NCBI RefSeq assembly: GCF_965262965.1
Contig: NZ_OZ253573.1
Location: forward strand, 3,286,001-3,350,000
Direction: 5' to 3'
DNA: 64,000 bases
Origin: Poriferisodalis sp965262965
GTDB lineage: Bacteria; Actinomycetota; Acidimicrobiia; Acidimicrobiales; Poriferisodalaceae
A model generated the notes under the pieces. It was not told the DNA's origin. It worked only from the letters and a program-made list of their open reading frames with translations, and searched no databases. A program made the position numbers and the translations under genes. Shown one piece after another: positions 49,403-59,273 of the stretch. The stretch's first letter is position 1. Each line of letters starts with the position of its first letter.

Positions 49403-50781
49403 CCGCAGCGGACCGCCTTCGGAGCCATCTGCAGCAGACCGCAGCGTCCCTCCCTGCCGGGTCGGGCTCGCTGGGTGCGGTGCGCGCACGCGCCGCGCAG
49501 ATGCAGCGGCGACGCAACGCCGTACGCGGCGGAGCAGGTGTATTCGCCCTCGTCGCTGTCGCGGCGATCGGCGTCGTCTCGCTCCAAGACCGAGGGGCGC
49601 AGGACTACGGCACTGAGGCCGACGCCGATATCGCCAGTGATGATTTCGCCGAGGAGATGCAAGACCCGCTCGGCGCCAGCGGCGACTTCGGCGAAACCGG
49701 CGACGATACGTTTGCGGCCGCGGACGACATGCCGGAATCGGCCATCGAGTTTGAGATGGCCGATGAGGCCGAAGAACCTCAAGTCGCTAGGGCGACCGAA
49801 GCTGAGACAGCGCCGCAGGACACCGAGGCTGGCGCGTCGCAAACGTCCGACGAGAGCCCCCGCGCAGATTCCGGTGGAAGCGGTGTCGTGTTTGCGGCGG
49901 CGGTGTCGGCGGTGGCGCCCCCCGACGAAGCCGAAGGCACGGCAATGCGCTATTCGTTCAGCGGCGCGCACGCTCTCGCCCAGTCTGCCGACGACTGGTA
50001 CGCTTTCGACGGCTCGCAGTGGCAGTTGGTGGGATTGCCCGAGGACATCGAGGTGGTGGCGGTCGACCTGTCGGCGTCCGAGCGGATCGCGATCGTGGGC
50101 GTTGTGCGGCCGCTCGAATGCGCCATCGAGCACGTCGTCGGCGTGAAGACTGCCGAAGGCTGGAGCTTCACACGCATCGACGACGGCACACCGCCGATGG
50201 TGAGTTCAGAACTGCTGGACGCGCGGGTGTACCTCACGGATGCGGCCGTGGTGGTAGAGCGCACCGAGCGGCTCTGGCTGAATGACGCGTGCGCCGATGC
50301 GGGCGAATACGACGCGCCCACCGGCGCCGCCCCCGAGCTGGTGAACGACTTGCTCGGGCTAGACGAGTTGCAGCGACAGAGCTGGCTGGTGGCCGAGCTC
50401 GAACCGGACTTCGCTCAGCACTGGCCGCGAGTGGCCAGCGACGACGCGCCGGCGGCGGCACTGAAGCGTTCTGGGTTGCAGTGGACGCCGACGGAGGCAC
50501 CCCTGTACACCGTCGAAGCGCGAGAACTCACCGCTGTGCGCCCGTCGACGGGCGATGCGATCGGCGTTGCACTGCACGAAACCACGATGTTGGAGGTCAC
50601 GACGAGCGTCGAGGTGTCTGACGGGATGGCACTGCTGCGACGGGGCGATCAGACTTGGGAGGTCTGCCCGATCCCGGACGTGGAGGAGGCCCACGGCGAG
50701 ATCGGCTGGGCTGGCGAAAACCTGGCCGTCGTCGTCGGCAAGCCCGAGCAGACGCTGTTCGTCGTGGAGCGCACTGAGTAG
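49399..50781 (+). CDS. membrane protein, probable anti-sigma factor
   Basis: A 460-residue protein coupled to the ECF sigma gene (ATGA). Residues 1-43 are cytoplasmic and basic (ending QMQRRRNAVRGG), 44-62 form one membrane helix (AGVFALVAVAAIGVVSL), and the rest is outside. The outer part begins with a long acidic, low-complexity linker (about 65-165) and continues with a beta-rich, propeller-like region with scattered Trp and Cys. No zinc anti-sigma HxxxCxxC motif is seen. Assignment as anti-sigma factor or sensor comes from position and topology. Confidence 0.75.
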   Translation: MTAADRLRSHLQQTAASLPAGSGSLGAVRARAAQMQRRRNAVRGGAGVFALVAVAAIGVVSLQDRGAQDYGTEADADIASDDFAEEMQDPLGASGDFGETGDDTFAAADDMPESAIEFEMADEAEEPQVARATEAETAPQDTEAGASQTSDESPRADSGGSGVVFAAAVSAVAPPDEAEGTAMRYSFSGAHALAQSADDWYAFDGSQWQLVGLPEDIEVVAVDLSASERIAIVGVVRPLECAIEHVVGVKTAEGWSFTRIDDGTPPMVSSELLDARVYLTDAAVVVERTERLWLNDACADAGEYDAPTGAAPELVNDLLGLDELQRQSWLVAELEPDFAQHWPRVASDDAPAAALKRSGLQWTPTEAPLYTVEARELTAVRPSTGDAIGVALHETTMLEVTTSVEVSDGMALLRRGDQTWEVCPIPDVEEAHGEIGWAGENLAVVVGKPEQTLFVVERTE

Positions 50782-50870
50782 CAGCGTCGGGCAACTGTTT
50801 GCCACGATGGCAGACCGCCACGCCATCCACGTCGGCGACTTGGAGGCGGCCGAACTGCTGGAATGAGCAC

Positions 50871-52241
50871 ATGACACATGATCTAGGACTGTGGAGTGCG
50901 ACCGAGCAGGCGGCAGCCATTGCTTCGGGGGAGCTGTCGAGCCGTGAACTCGTCAGCCACGTGATCGAGCGCATCGAGCGTCTCGACGGTGATGTCAACG
51001 CGGTGGTCACCCGCGATTTTGACGCTGCGCTCGAGCGTGCAACGGCCGCGGATACCGCTCAGGCCAGTGGCCAGACGCTCGGACCGTTGCACGGTGTCCC
51101 GTTCACGGCGAAGGACGCATTGATGACCGCAGGGATCCGCTCAACCGGCGGAGCGCGCGAGCTGGCTGACAATGTTCCCGATACAGATGCCGCCGTCGTG
51201 GCTGCTGCCCGCGCAGCCGGTGCGATCGTGATCGGCAAGACGAACCTGCCGCGCTGGTCGGCCGACAACCAGTCCTTCAATGACCTGTTCGGCACCACCG
51301 GCAATCCCTGGGATCTGACGAAGGTTCCCGGCGGTTCGTCGGGCGGTGCCGCCGCCGCGACGGCGATGGGCTTCACCGGTTTTGAAATCGGCACCGACAT
51401 CGGAGGCTCGATCCGCTTCCCGGCCTCGTACAACGGCATTTGGGGTCACAAGCCGAGCTTCGGGCTGATCCCGACCACCGGCTACTTGGATCACGTACGC
51501 GGCGGCACCACCGAGTCCGACATCAACGTGTTCGGTCCGCTGACGCGCAGCTGCGACGATCTGGAGCTGCTGTTCGACGTGCTCCTGCGTCGTGAGACGC
51601 CGTGGGTGCCGCAGCTGCCGCCAGCGCCAGGCGACGTGGGGTCGATGCGGGTGGCTGCGTGGCTTGACGATCCGTACTGCGGTGTCGACGGCGACGTGTT
51701 GGAAGTGATGCACGCGGCGGTTGCGGCGCTTGAAGCGAACGGCGTGAGCGTCGATCGCGAAGCGAGGCCGGACATCGACCCATTGCCGGCGTGGGAGACC
51801 GGTCTGTGGCTGGTACGAGCGGCCATGACGCTTGCTGGCCGCGGCGAGGGACCGAACCATCGTGGTTGGCTGGAGCGCCACATCGCCCGCGAGGAGTGCC
51901 GCCGGAAGTGGGCGGAGTTCTTCACCCGCTACGACGCGATCCTCATGCCAGTGAGCTTCCACCCGCCGTTCGACCACATGCAGCAAGGCACCTTCGCCGA
52001 GCGCAGCATTCCTGCCAACGGCATCGAGCGGCCCTACATCGAGATGACGCGCTGGACGATCCTGACCGGCATGTCCTACCTGCCAGCAACGGTGCCGCCC
52101 CTGGGCCTCACGCCACAAGGCCTGCCCATCGGATTCCAGGTGGTCGGCCCCTACGGCGGCGATCGCACCACAATGGCGCTGGCCCGCCGCATCGGCGAGC
52201 TAACGGGCGGCTACCAGCCCCCGCCCCGTGCGCTGGGCTGA
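50871..52241 (+). CDS. amidase-signature family amidase
   Basis: A 456-residue protein from the ATG at 50871. The Ser-cisSer-Lys triad is present: Lys in GVPFTAKDALMTAG, the Ser pair in VPGGSSGGAAAATAMG, and the nucleophile Ser in GTDIGGSIRFPASYNGIWGHKPS. It hydrolyses amides in the cytosol. The C-terminal part (TGMSYLPATVPPLG...GLPIGFQVVGPYGGD) is full-length for the family. It follows the anti-sigma gene by 89 bp but is not obviously related to it. GatA function is unlikely because no gatB/gatC gene is nearby. Confidence 0.9.
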   Translation: MTHDLGLWSATEQAAAIASGELSSRELVSHVIERIERLDGDVNAVVTRDFDAALERATAADTAQASGQTLGPLHGVPFTAKDALMTAGIRSTGGARELADNVPDTDAAVVAAARAAGAIVIGKTNLPRWSADNQSFNDLFGTTGNPWDLTKVPGGSSGGAAAATAMGFTGFEIGTDIGGSIRFPASYNGIWGHKPSFGLIPTTGYLDHVRGGTTESDINVFGPLTRSCDDLELLFDVLLRRETPWVPQLPPAPGDVGSMRVAAWLDDPYCGVDGDVLEVMHAAVAALEANGVSVDREARPDIDPLPAWETGLWLVRAAMTLAGRGEGPNHRGWLERHIAREECRRKWAEFFTRYDAILMPVSFHPPFDHMQQGTFAERSIPANGIERPYIEMTRWTILTGMSYLPATVPPLGLTPQGLPIGFQVVGPYGGDRTTMALARRIGELTGGYQPPPRALG

Positions 52242-52315
52242 GCAGTTCAGCGCTGCGTCTTCTTCCTCGACGCTCGCGCTGGCCGATGTGGGGACGGATC
52301 CGTCAGCCGGAGTGC

Positions 52316-55300
52316 TCAGGAGGCGACGTTCGAGGCCACAGCCTCGACCTCGCCGATGGCTCTTGCTAGGTCGTCTCCGGCCAAGACCCCCGATCGTGCA
52401 GGCCCGTTGCTCGACAGGAAGAGGAACACCACCTCGGAGACGCGGCGTCCCGCCGATCGCTCAAGGCACCAGGCGTACGTGGCGCCTTGCAGGCGGTAGT
52501 CGTCGACCTTGCGCCGAATTGAGGCTTCGTCATCGACCCGGTCGGTCTTGTAGTCCACGACGACAAGACCTCCGTCCTCTCGCTCATAGAGCAGGTCGAT
52601 GTAGCCCTCAATGACTGGGGCAGAATGGCTGCTCGCAAGCGTCTCGCGGCGATCGCTCGCGGAGTCGGACGGTGCCGCCGTATAGATCTCACGCCAATGG
52701 CGTCCTCGAATGGCTTCCGCAACCGTCGGGCTGTCGAGGGCACAGCGCACATACCGCTCGATGGCACGTTGCCGATCGGAAAGACCCTCAGCTGCTGCGG
52801 CGGCTTGGGCCAGCGGCGCCAAGTGATCGCCGCTCCGCAGATCGACGTCTTGGAGCACCGCGTGCACAGCCCGACCCAAGGACGTTCCGTAGCGCCCCCG
52901 AGAGCCGATCGCGTGTTCGACCCCGAGATGGTCGTCGGGACCGTCCTTGGCGAGTCCCGCCGCAAGATCGGTCGTGTCGGCATCGTCAAGAGGTTTCCCC
53001 TGCTGGGCACTGGCTCGGGCGATGGTGGTGGCGCTGAGCGAGGCCGCTGCTTTCGTGGATGCCAATGCCGCGTCAAGGCGGCTTCGCCATTCGGAGCGTT
53101 CGATCATCGGAACCGATTGCGCCGGACCGGAGGCGGGAGGCATGGCGTTGACGTCACTGGACCAATCGTCTGCCCACACTGCGTGATCCGCCACGTCCCC
53201 CGCAAGGATTGCTTCGCAGATGACCTGCGCGCTGGTGAGTCGATGCTCGTCGGGTCGGGACGCCCCGAGCGGTTTGCGGTGCAGCGAGACGACCAGATGG
53301 TCGCGGGCGCGGGTAGCACCCACGTACAGCAGGCGGATTCGCTCGTGGTGACCTGCCAGCTGCTCATCTGCAACCCAATCGTCGTAATCGGCGGTTTGGA
53401 CCCCGCTGCGAAGTCGAATCGCGGGCGTTGACGCCGCTGACCCGAATCCGACCTCGGTGGAGTCGCGATGTGCTGTGGCAGTGTTCTGCAGGCCCGTCAT
53501 GACGACGACCGGGAACTCCAGGCCTTTCGAGGCGTGAATCGTCATAACCCGGACCGCGTCGTCGTCGGACTCTGGCAGCACCGCTTCGGTCACCTTCGCG
53601 CCATCGGATGCTTGACGGCGCGCCCAACGCAGAAAGCTCCGCAAGCCGCTGTGCTGGCTCTCGGACCACGCGCGCGCTTGGTCCACGACGAACCGGAGTT
53701 GGCGCCATGTCTCGCGCGTCCGCGGCCCGGCGACTGCTTGCTCGAACACCCGGCGATCGCGTAGCAACCGGTCGGCAATGACAGCGGGCGATACCAACGA
53801 GTGGGCCTCGTGCAACTCGTGCAAGTGGGCGAGGCCATTGGCAACCGGATGATCGGGGCCGTCTGGGACACCCTGGGGACGAGGTGAGGAGTAGTTCCAC
53901 CCGGTCGCGTGCTGCGCGTACTTGTACAGGTCGTCGTCGCCGCAGCCGTACAGAGGGGTGCGCAGCGCGCTCACGATCGCCAGATCGTCGGTCGGGTCGG
54001 CAATCGCCTGCAAGCACATCATCAAGTCGCGGACAATTGCACTGCGCCAAACAAACGAGGATGCTTCGAGTCGATACGGGATGCCCGCGTTCGACAAGCC
54101 CAGTTCCAATTCGTCGAGGCTCGTGCGCGTCGGGATCAGCACTGCGACGTCCTCAAACCGAGCTTGGCGAGTCTCGCGGGTGTGTGGGTCGGCAACGCTC
54201 CAGTGCCCCTCGACGACAGCCACGATCGCTCTGGCCACGTCAGCGGCTTCGGCGACGCGCACTTGGGCGGCCGAAGTGTCCTTGCTGTGCTCGTTGCGAC
54301 CCAGCAAGGTGACCGGTGCCCCCTCCTCAGCAGCAGGGCGCCACGCACGCAGCGGCGCGTAGTCCGGCTGGCTGGACGGGTGCGGCACGATCATGACGCT
54401 GAACACGCCGTTGATCCAATCGATGATGGGCGCTGCGGTACGGAAATTGACGCTGAGCGATGTCTGCGCGCCGGTGAGAGTTCCGAATCGCTCACGAGCA
54501 GCCAGGTACAGGCCGATGTCGGCTCGCCGGAATCTGTAGATCGATTGCTTGGGATCGCCGACGAAAAAGAGCCGACCTGGCTCGGTCTCGACGTGGCGCC
54601 AGTCGCGTGGTGATTCGTCGACGTCAACCGAACACATCAGCGTTGCAAGCTCGACTTGGATCGGATCGGTGTCCTGGAATTCGTCCAGCAGCAGGCGCCG
54701 GTATCGCTGGCGGAGCGCGGTGCGCACCTCCGAGCGTTGCGGCGAGTCGCGCAGCAGCCACCGGGCCCACACCAGCAAGTCGTGAAACTCGAGCGTGCCA
54801 CTCGAACGCCGCGTCTCGGCGGCGTCGAGTGTGAATGTGCGGATCTCTGTGGCGAGCTGCCCGATGGCGGCGTCCAGCACCTCGCGTGCCGCTTCACCGC
54901 GCGCCTCGTCGAGCTCTGCGAAGCCATCCCGGATCGACACCGCATCGGGCCAGTTGCCCTTGCTGCCGACATTGCCGACCCTCGGGATGCCTCCGGCTCC
55001 ACTGGCGAGCAGCACGGCCAGACGCTCACGGTCGTTGCGCGCCGCATCGAGACGTGCGGTCCACGCTTCGAGCTGGCCGAATCGTGCCAGCAGCTTGTCG
55101 GTCGACTCGGTGCATTCGTTGCCGTGCAGGAGCAATCGTCGTGCGGCATCGACCAGGGATTCGACGGGGATCGACGGTGTCGCAGCAGCGACGGGCGTCC
55201 AGTTCAGGCGATCCCAGTTGTCATTGAAGTGCAGGGCCATCTGCCGCAGCGAGTCGATCCCCACGCCAGCGGCATCGACCATCTCGATGGCCCAGCGGCA

Positions 55301-55807
55301 TCTGGAGTCTGACGACAGCAGCGAGTCGACGAAGGCGCTCCAACGCTCGTCAAATTGGACCTCGCTCGCGATGGGGTCGAGGGTCTCGAACGTCGGCGGC
55401 AGCCCGGCCTCGACGGGATGCTCGCCCAACAGGCGCCGAGCGAAGCTGTGCAGCGTCGAGATGGCAGCCCCGTCGAGTTCATCGAGCGCAGATTGGAGTC
55501 GTTCGACGCTGATGGCGTTGCCGTCCGAGGGGTTGTCGACGGCACGGGTGAGTTCGGCATGCAGCTCGGCTCGGATGCGATTGCGCAACTCGGCAGCTGC
55601 CTTCTCGGTAAACGTGATCGCTGCGATGTTCGAGAGCGGGACTGCTTCGGGACTTGTCACTAGCGACAACACCCGCTGGATCAGCGAGTTCGTCTTCCCC
55701 GTGCCTGCCCCAGCCTCCACGAACAAGGTGGTGCCCAATTCCTCCCGGACGCGATCCCGCTCGGCTTGGTCGGCCGGCAACGCCCCAGACTTGGCGGAGG
55801 CATTCAT
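52316..55807 (-). CDS. AddA/RecB-like UvrD-family helicase-nuclease
   Basis: About 1163 residues from the ATG at 55807, which overlaps the stop of the AddB-like gene by ATGA. An upstream extension in the same frame is a shadow inside that gene. Helicase motifs: VEAGAGTGKTNSLIQRVL (I), AAITFTEKAAAELRNRIR (Ia), LLLDEFQDTDPIQ (II), VGDPKQSIYRFRRADI (III) and VMTIHASKGLEFPVV (V). The C-terminal PD-(D/E)XK nuclease shows GYIDLLYER...GGLVVVDYKTD with Asp, Asp and Lys in place. With AddB it should resect DNA double-strand breaks and load RecA. Such pairs also help degrade linear foreign DNA. Confidence 0.92.
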   Translation of the reverse strand: MNASAKSGALPADQAERDRVREELGTTLFVEAGAGTGKTNSLIQRVLSLVTSPEAVPLSNIAAITFTEKAAAELRNRIRAELHAELTRAVDNPSDGNAISVERLQSALDELDGAAISTLHSFARRLLGEHPVEAGLPPTFETLDPIASEVQFDERWSAFVDSLLSSDSRCRWAIEMVDAAGVGIDSLRQMALHFNDNWDRLNWTPVAAATPSIPVESLVDAARRLLLHGNECTESTDKLLARFGQLEAWTARLDAARNDRERLAVLLASGAGGIPRVGNVGSKGNWPDAVSIRDGFAELDEARGEAAREVLDAAIGQLATEIRTFTLDAAETRRSSGTLEFHDLLVWARWLLRDSPQRSEVRTALRQRYRRLLLDEFQDTDPIQVELATLMCSVDVDESPRDWRHVETEPGRLFFVGDPKQSIYRFRRADIGLYLAARERFGTLTGAQTSLSVNFRTAAPIIDWINGVFSVMIVPHPSSQPDYAPLRAWRPAAEEGAPVTLLGRNEHSKDTSAAQVRVAEAADVARAIVAVVEGHWSVADPHTRETRQARFEDVAVLIPTRTSLDELELGLSNAGIPYRLEASSFVWRSAIVRDLMMCLQAIADPTDDLAIVSALRTPLYGCGDDDLYKYAQHATGWNYSSPRPQGVPDGPDHPVANGLAHLHELHEAHSLVSPAVIADRLLRDRRVFEQAVAGPRTRETWRQLRFVVDQARAWSESQHSGLRSFLRWARRQASDGAKVTEAVLPESDDDAVRVMTIHASKGLEFPVVVMTGLQNTATAHRDSTEVGFGSAASTPAIRLRSGVQTADYDDWVADEQLAGHHERIRLLYVGATRARDHLVVSLHRKPLGASRPDEHRLTSAQVICEAILAGDVADHAVWADDWSSDVNAMPPASGPAQSVPMIERSEWRSRLDAALASTKAAASLSATTIARASAQQGKPLDDADTTDLAAGLAKDGPDDHLGVEHAIGSRGRYGTSLGRAVHAVLQDVDLRSGDHLAPLAQAAAAAEGLSDRQRAIERYVRCALDSPTVAEAIRGRHWREIYTAAPSDSASDRRETLASSHSAPVIEGYIDLLYEREDGGLVVVDYKTDRVDDEASIRRKVDDYRLQGATYAWCLERSAGRRVSEVVFLFLSSNGPARSGVLAGDDLARAIGEVEAVASNVAS

Positions 55808-58800
55808 GGTGACCCGACGCCCTCGAGATGAGTGTGTTCCCCAGCCGCGTCGTCCGGCTCGGCCAGCTGAACGAACGCAGCGAGGGCCGGGTCGCTTCGC
55901 TTGGCAAGCCACTGCCGGCGAAGCTGTGCAGAGCCGAGCCCGTCTGGATCGCACGCTGGACAGTGCATGCCGCTGTGACGGCCGTCCGCAGCCGTGACGT
56001 ATCCCGGAAAGATGCCCGCGTCGATTCCCTCCAGAATCGTCCGGACAACTTCGGCAAAGCGCTGCATCGCCCAGTCCGTCACATCGAAGCCCATCCACTG
56101 CCAGCCGCCTCGTACCGATGTGATGAACCAGTAAGCGGCGTGGGCGACGGAATCGGTGGGATCCGCGCCGTCGTCAAAGTGGTGTGCCGCGGCGAGTGCA
56201 TAGACGCCGAGCTGCAGCTTCGTACCGCGCACGGTCGGATCATGCGGACTGGCACCCGAACGACTCGGCGGTGCGACTCCCCGAAAACTGCGGTGGGTGC
56301 CGGTCTTGTAGTCGATGACGACGAGCCGCCCGTCGGATTGCCGCTCGATCCGATCGATGGCGCCTCGGAAGTACACCTCGCGGCCGTCGCCGAGATCCCA
56401 GCGCACCGGAGGGGCAGAGTCATCGTCGAACCCGAAGCGATGCTCTGACGCGATGATCTGTCCGGCGGGTCCTGACCGCTCAAGGTCTCGCTGCACGAAT
56501 TCGCCGAGATCCGCCAGCATCGTGGCGCGATCGAGTTCCCACAGCAGCTCGAGCCCGGTCAATCCTCGCCGCTCGAGATCGGACGCAAGTTCCGTGCCGA
56601 TGCGCTCGAGTTCGCCCTGACCGGGCTGCATCGCCGATCGTCGGATGCCTTGGTCGGGTGATGCCCCCGCAAGCAGATCGGCGAGGAATCGGTCGATCGC
56701 GTCGTGCATCATCCGGCCGCGTTCGAAGGGGCTCAGCCGCACAATGGACTCGGGCTCCTCGATCTCGGTCACTCTCAGCAAGCGGTCGAACATGTACTGC
56801 CGAGGGCACCGCGCCCACTGTTCGATCCGCGTCGCAGAAAGGACACCTTCGGGTCCACCGGTTGGGACTGTGAAGCCGCTCAGGTTGCCGTCGAAACGTG
56901 TGAAGTGGGAACTGCGACGTGCCGCTGCAAGCTCGACTCCTCGCCGGAACGCGACATCTGCGTCGAACAGTGGGTGTTGATCGAACGTGGTGCCGTCGGC
57001 CCTGGCTGCGAGCAGGCTCGCAGAGTTGTATTCCTGGGCTGTCGCGGGGAACGGCGCGTTGCGCACGCTTCCGATCAATGACGCAACCTCGACGATGTCA
57101 GCGGCCTTACGGTCTCGCGCTGCCGCAGCGAGATCATCCCCATCGAGGTAGTCGCGGACCTTTCGTTGAGCTCCCGATGTGAGCTTGCGCGCGGTCGGCA
57201 ACAGCCATCGTGACGGCACATTCTCGGCATTTCGTCGAAGATCGCCCCTCGGGAACAGCAGCGTGACGCGGCCGGAGGCACTCGAGAGTGCGGCGAGGAA
57301 ATCGCGATGCTGTTCAGCGGTGTAGCTCCCGCTGTGCACCAGGGCGTTGCCGAGCAACTTGCGCTCTTCGTCAGCAACGAGTCCGTCGGTTCGCTGCCGC
57401 GTCGGAAACGTGCCTTCTGCCATCCCCAGCACGTACACGCGCTCGGTGACGAGATCGACCGCTCCGGCAATCTTGCCCACGAACACGCCGCGGCCCGTTG
57501 TTCCGCTCCGGCCATGGGGCTGGTCGAGTGCTCCCGCCAGGATCCGGGCCATGACGGACACGCTCGCTGCGTCCTTGACGGCGGCGAGGTCTCTGAGCTC
57601 GCCGATCACTCTGTCAATGCGTCCAGAAGCAGTCACCTCCCACTCGGGCCACCCTGCGGGGCGGGACTCCGCGGTGACGGTGCCGAGGTAGCGATCGATC
57701 AGGCCACCGAGCCAATTGCACAGATGCGGCCACTGCCTGAGGGCACGCCCCTCGTCGAGGTTGGCTGCGAGTTCTCGCATGAACGTTGAGAGGTCTTCGC
57801 AACGCCGCGCATCTTGTTCGAGCCGGTTGATTCTGGTTTCGGACGGATCGTCACTGGCGCGCTGGCGTTCGGCCTCGGCCTGCAGCTCTTCGCGATGCCG
57901 AGCCAGCCGGTGCTCCCAGTCGTCACCTTCGACGACGTGTGCCGCGCGCGCCAGGCGTTCCCATGAACCCACGGGCACGAGAGCCGAGTTCGCCGAACTG
58001 TTCCGCGATCGACCCAAACGTTGGATCGGCACATCGGCCAGCAGCTCGAAAACGTCCGACCGATGTAGGCGCCGCCCGAATGTTGTGATTGCCGCCATGC
58101 TTGCCAGGCCCAGGACGAGACGTCCGACCGCAGATTCGGCCAGCGTGCGCCCCGAGTTGCCGTGCGTCGTAACTCCGGCGGCCTCGAACTGCTCGGCCAG
58201 AATGCGTGCGTACGGCTCCGTTGGGCCGTGGAGCACGGCGATGCGACTTGGCGCAACGCCCTCGGCGAGGTCCGAGATCACCGAACGCACGACCGTCCGC
58301 ACCTCGGTGTCTGCGTCGCTGACGCTGATGATGCGGTCAGCGGTCGTGGGGCTGATTTCGTGGTGGGGGAGGGTCACCCTGAGCCGTCCACACACGCCTT
58401 CGGCAATCTCATCGGCTCCCGACTCGCCCGTGACGCCGAGCACGATGTGGACATCGCGTACCGGCGCAATCGCCCTCAGCAGTGCCGCTTCGTGCCGCAA
58501 CAGCCTTCGGGGGAGGTGAATAATGAGTGTTTCGAGACCATCGATGAGTGCTGCATCGTCAGCCGAAGCCGCTCCCGATGCGGCCGGATCTCGCCGAGCC
58601 AGGCGGGCTGCCTCGCGCAGCAGGTCGAATTCGTCGTACCAGTCGTCGGCGAGAATCCGGGAGGCGCGTTCGTGCAGGCGGACGACTTCGCTAGCCCGCG
58701 AAGACATTTGCTGCAGGTGTTCAAGCTGGTCGGCGCGCAGATCGCGCAGTTCTCGGTGCACACGCGCGAGCGCTGTTTGAGTAGCGGGGTGATCGGCGAC

Positions 58801-59196
58801 GGCTGCGAACATGCCGGCGTCTTCGGCAAGCGCACGCCGGATGGCCCCATCGACGATGTGGTTGTTGACGGGGCGACGACCGCGTACGTGCATTGTCGGC
58901 GCCGCCAGCCGTTGCGCCAGTCCGAACATCGTGACCGCGGTGACCGCAGCTACGCCATCTCCGAAGTTCGACACGGGACCACCAGTCCCAGAGGCCAGTG
59001 CGCGCCGAAGCGCGACCCCCGCGTAGTTGGTCGGCACGACAACCGTCACTTCGGCGAAGGGATCGCGTGTCTTGGAATTTGCGATGAGGTCGGCGAGCAG
59101 CGCGAGCGCGGGACGACCGAACTCGACCGGGTGCACCCTGATGCGCGTCAACGTCGACCGGTTGGCTCCTGTGTCGGCGGGTGTCACGACGGACAA
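55804..59196 (-). CDS. AddB-like nuclease subunit
   Basis: 1130 residues, starting at TTG 59196 or GTG 59187. The N-terminal half is an inactive UvrD-like fold with no Walker A. The middle contains FVGKIAGAVDLVTERVYVLGMAEGTFPT. The C-terminal nuclease has GAIDRIERQSDGRLVVIDYKTGTHRSF. A first Cys (ARCPRQYMF) and a C-terminal CPAC are the positions of the AddB iron-sulfur cluster, but the fourth Cys expected shortly after CPAC is not there (CPACDPDGLGSAQ). Its stop overlaps the AddA-like start. It should be the second subunit of the break-processing enzyme. Confidence 0.88.
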   Translation of the reverse strand: MSVVTPADTGANRSTLTRIRVHPVEFGRPALALLADLIANSKTRDPFAEVTVVVPTNYAGVALRRALASGTGGPVSNFGDGVAAVTAVTMFGLAQRLAAPTMHVRGRRPVNNHIVDGAIRRALAEDAGMFAAVADHPATQTALARVHRELRDLRADQLEHLQQMSSRASEVVRLHERASRILADDWYDEFDLLREAARLARRDPAASGAASADDAALIDGLETLIIHLPRRLLRHEAALLRAIAPVRDVHIVLGVTGESGADEIAEGVCGRLRVTLPHHEISPTTADRIISVSDADTEVRTVVRSVISDLAEGVAPSRIAVLHGPTEPYARILAEQFEAAGVTTHGNSGRTLAESAVGRLVLGLASMAAITTFGRRLHRSDVFELLADVPIQRLGRSRNSSANSALVPVGSWERLARAAHVVEGDDWEHRLARHREELQAEAERQRASDDPSETRINRLEQDARRCEDLSTFMRELAANLDEGRALRQWPHLCNWLGGLIDRYLGTVTAESRPAGWPEWEVTASGRIDRVIGELRDLAAVKDAASVSVMARILAGALDQPHGRSGTTGRGVFVGKIAGAVDLVTERVYVLGMAEGTFPTRQRTDGLVADEERKLLGNALVHSGSYTAEQHRDFLAALSSASGRVTLLFPRGDLRRNAENVPSRWLLPTARKLTSGAQRKVRDYLDGDDLAAAARDRKAADIVEVASLIGSVRNAPFPATAQEYNSASLLAARADGTTFDQHPLFDADVAFRRGVELAAARRSSHFTRFDGNLSGFTVPTGGPEGVLSATRIEQWARCPRQYMFDRLLRVTEIEEPESIVRLSPFERGRMMHDAIDRFLADLLAGASPDQGIRRSAMQPGQGELERIGTELASDLERRGLTGLELLWELDRATMLADLGEFVQRDLERSGPAGQIIASEHRFGFDDDSAPPVRWDLGDGREVYFRGAIDRIERQSDGRLVVIDYKTGTHRSFRGVAPPSRSGASPHDPTVRGTKLQLGVYALAAAHHFDDGADPTDSVAHAAYWFITSVRGGWQWMGFDVTDWAMQRFAEVVRTILEGIDAGIFPGYVTAADGRHSGMHCPACDPDGLGSAQLRRQWLAKRSDPALAAFVQLAEPDDAAGEHTHLEGVGSP

Positions 59197-59273
59197 CCTA
59201 GGACTGGGGTGTCACAGTCATGATGTTGGGGGCAGCGCTCGTCAAAGGCCCACGCGCTCGCGGGACCAGCCGC

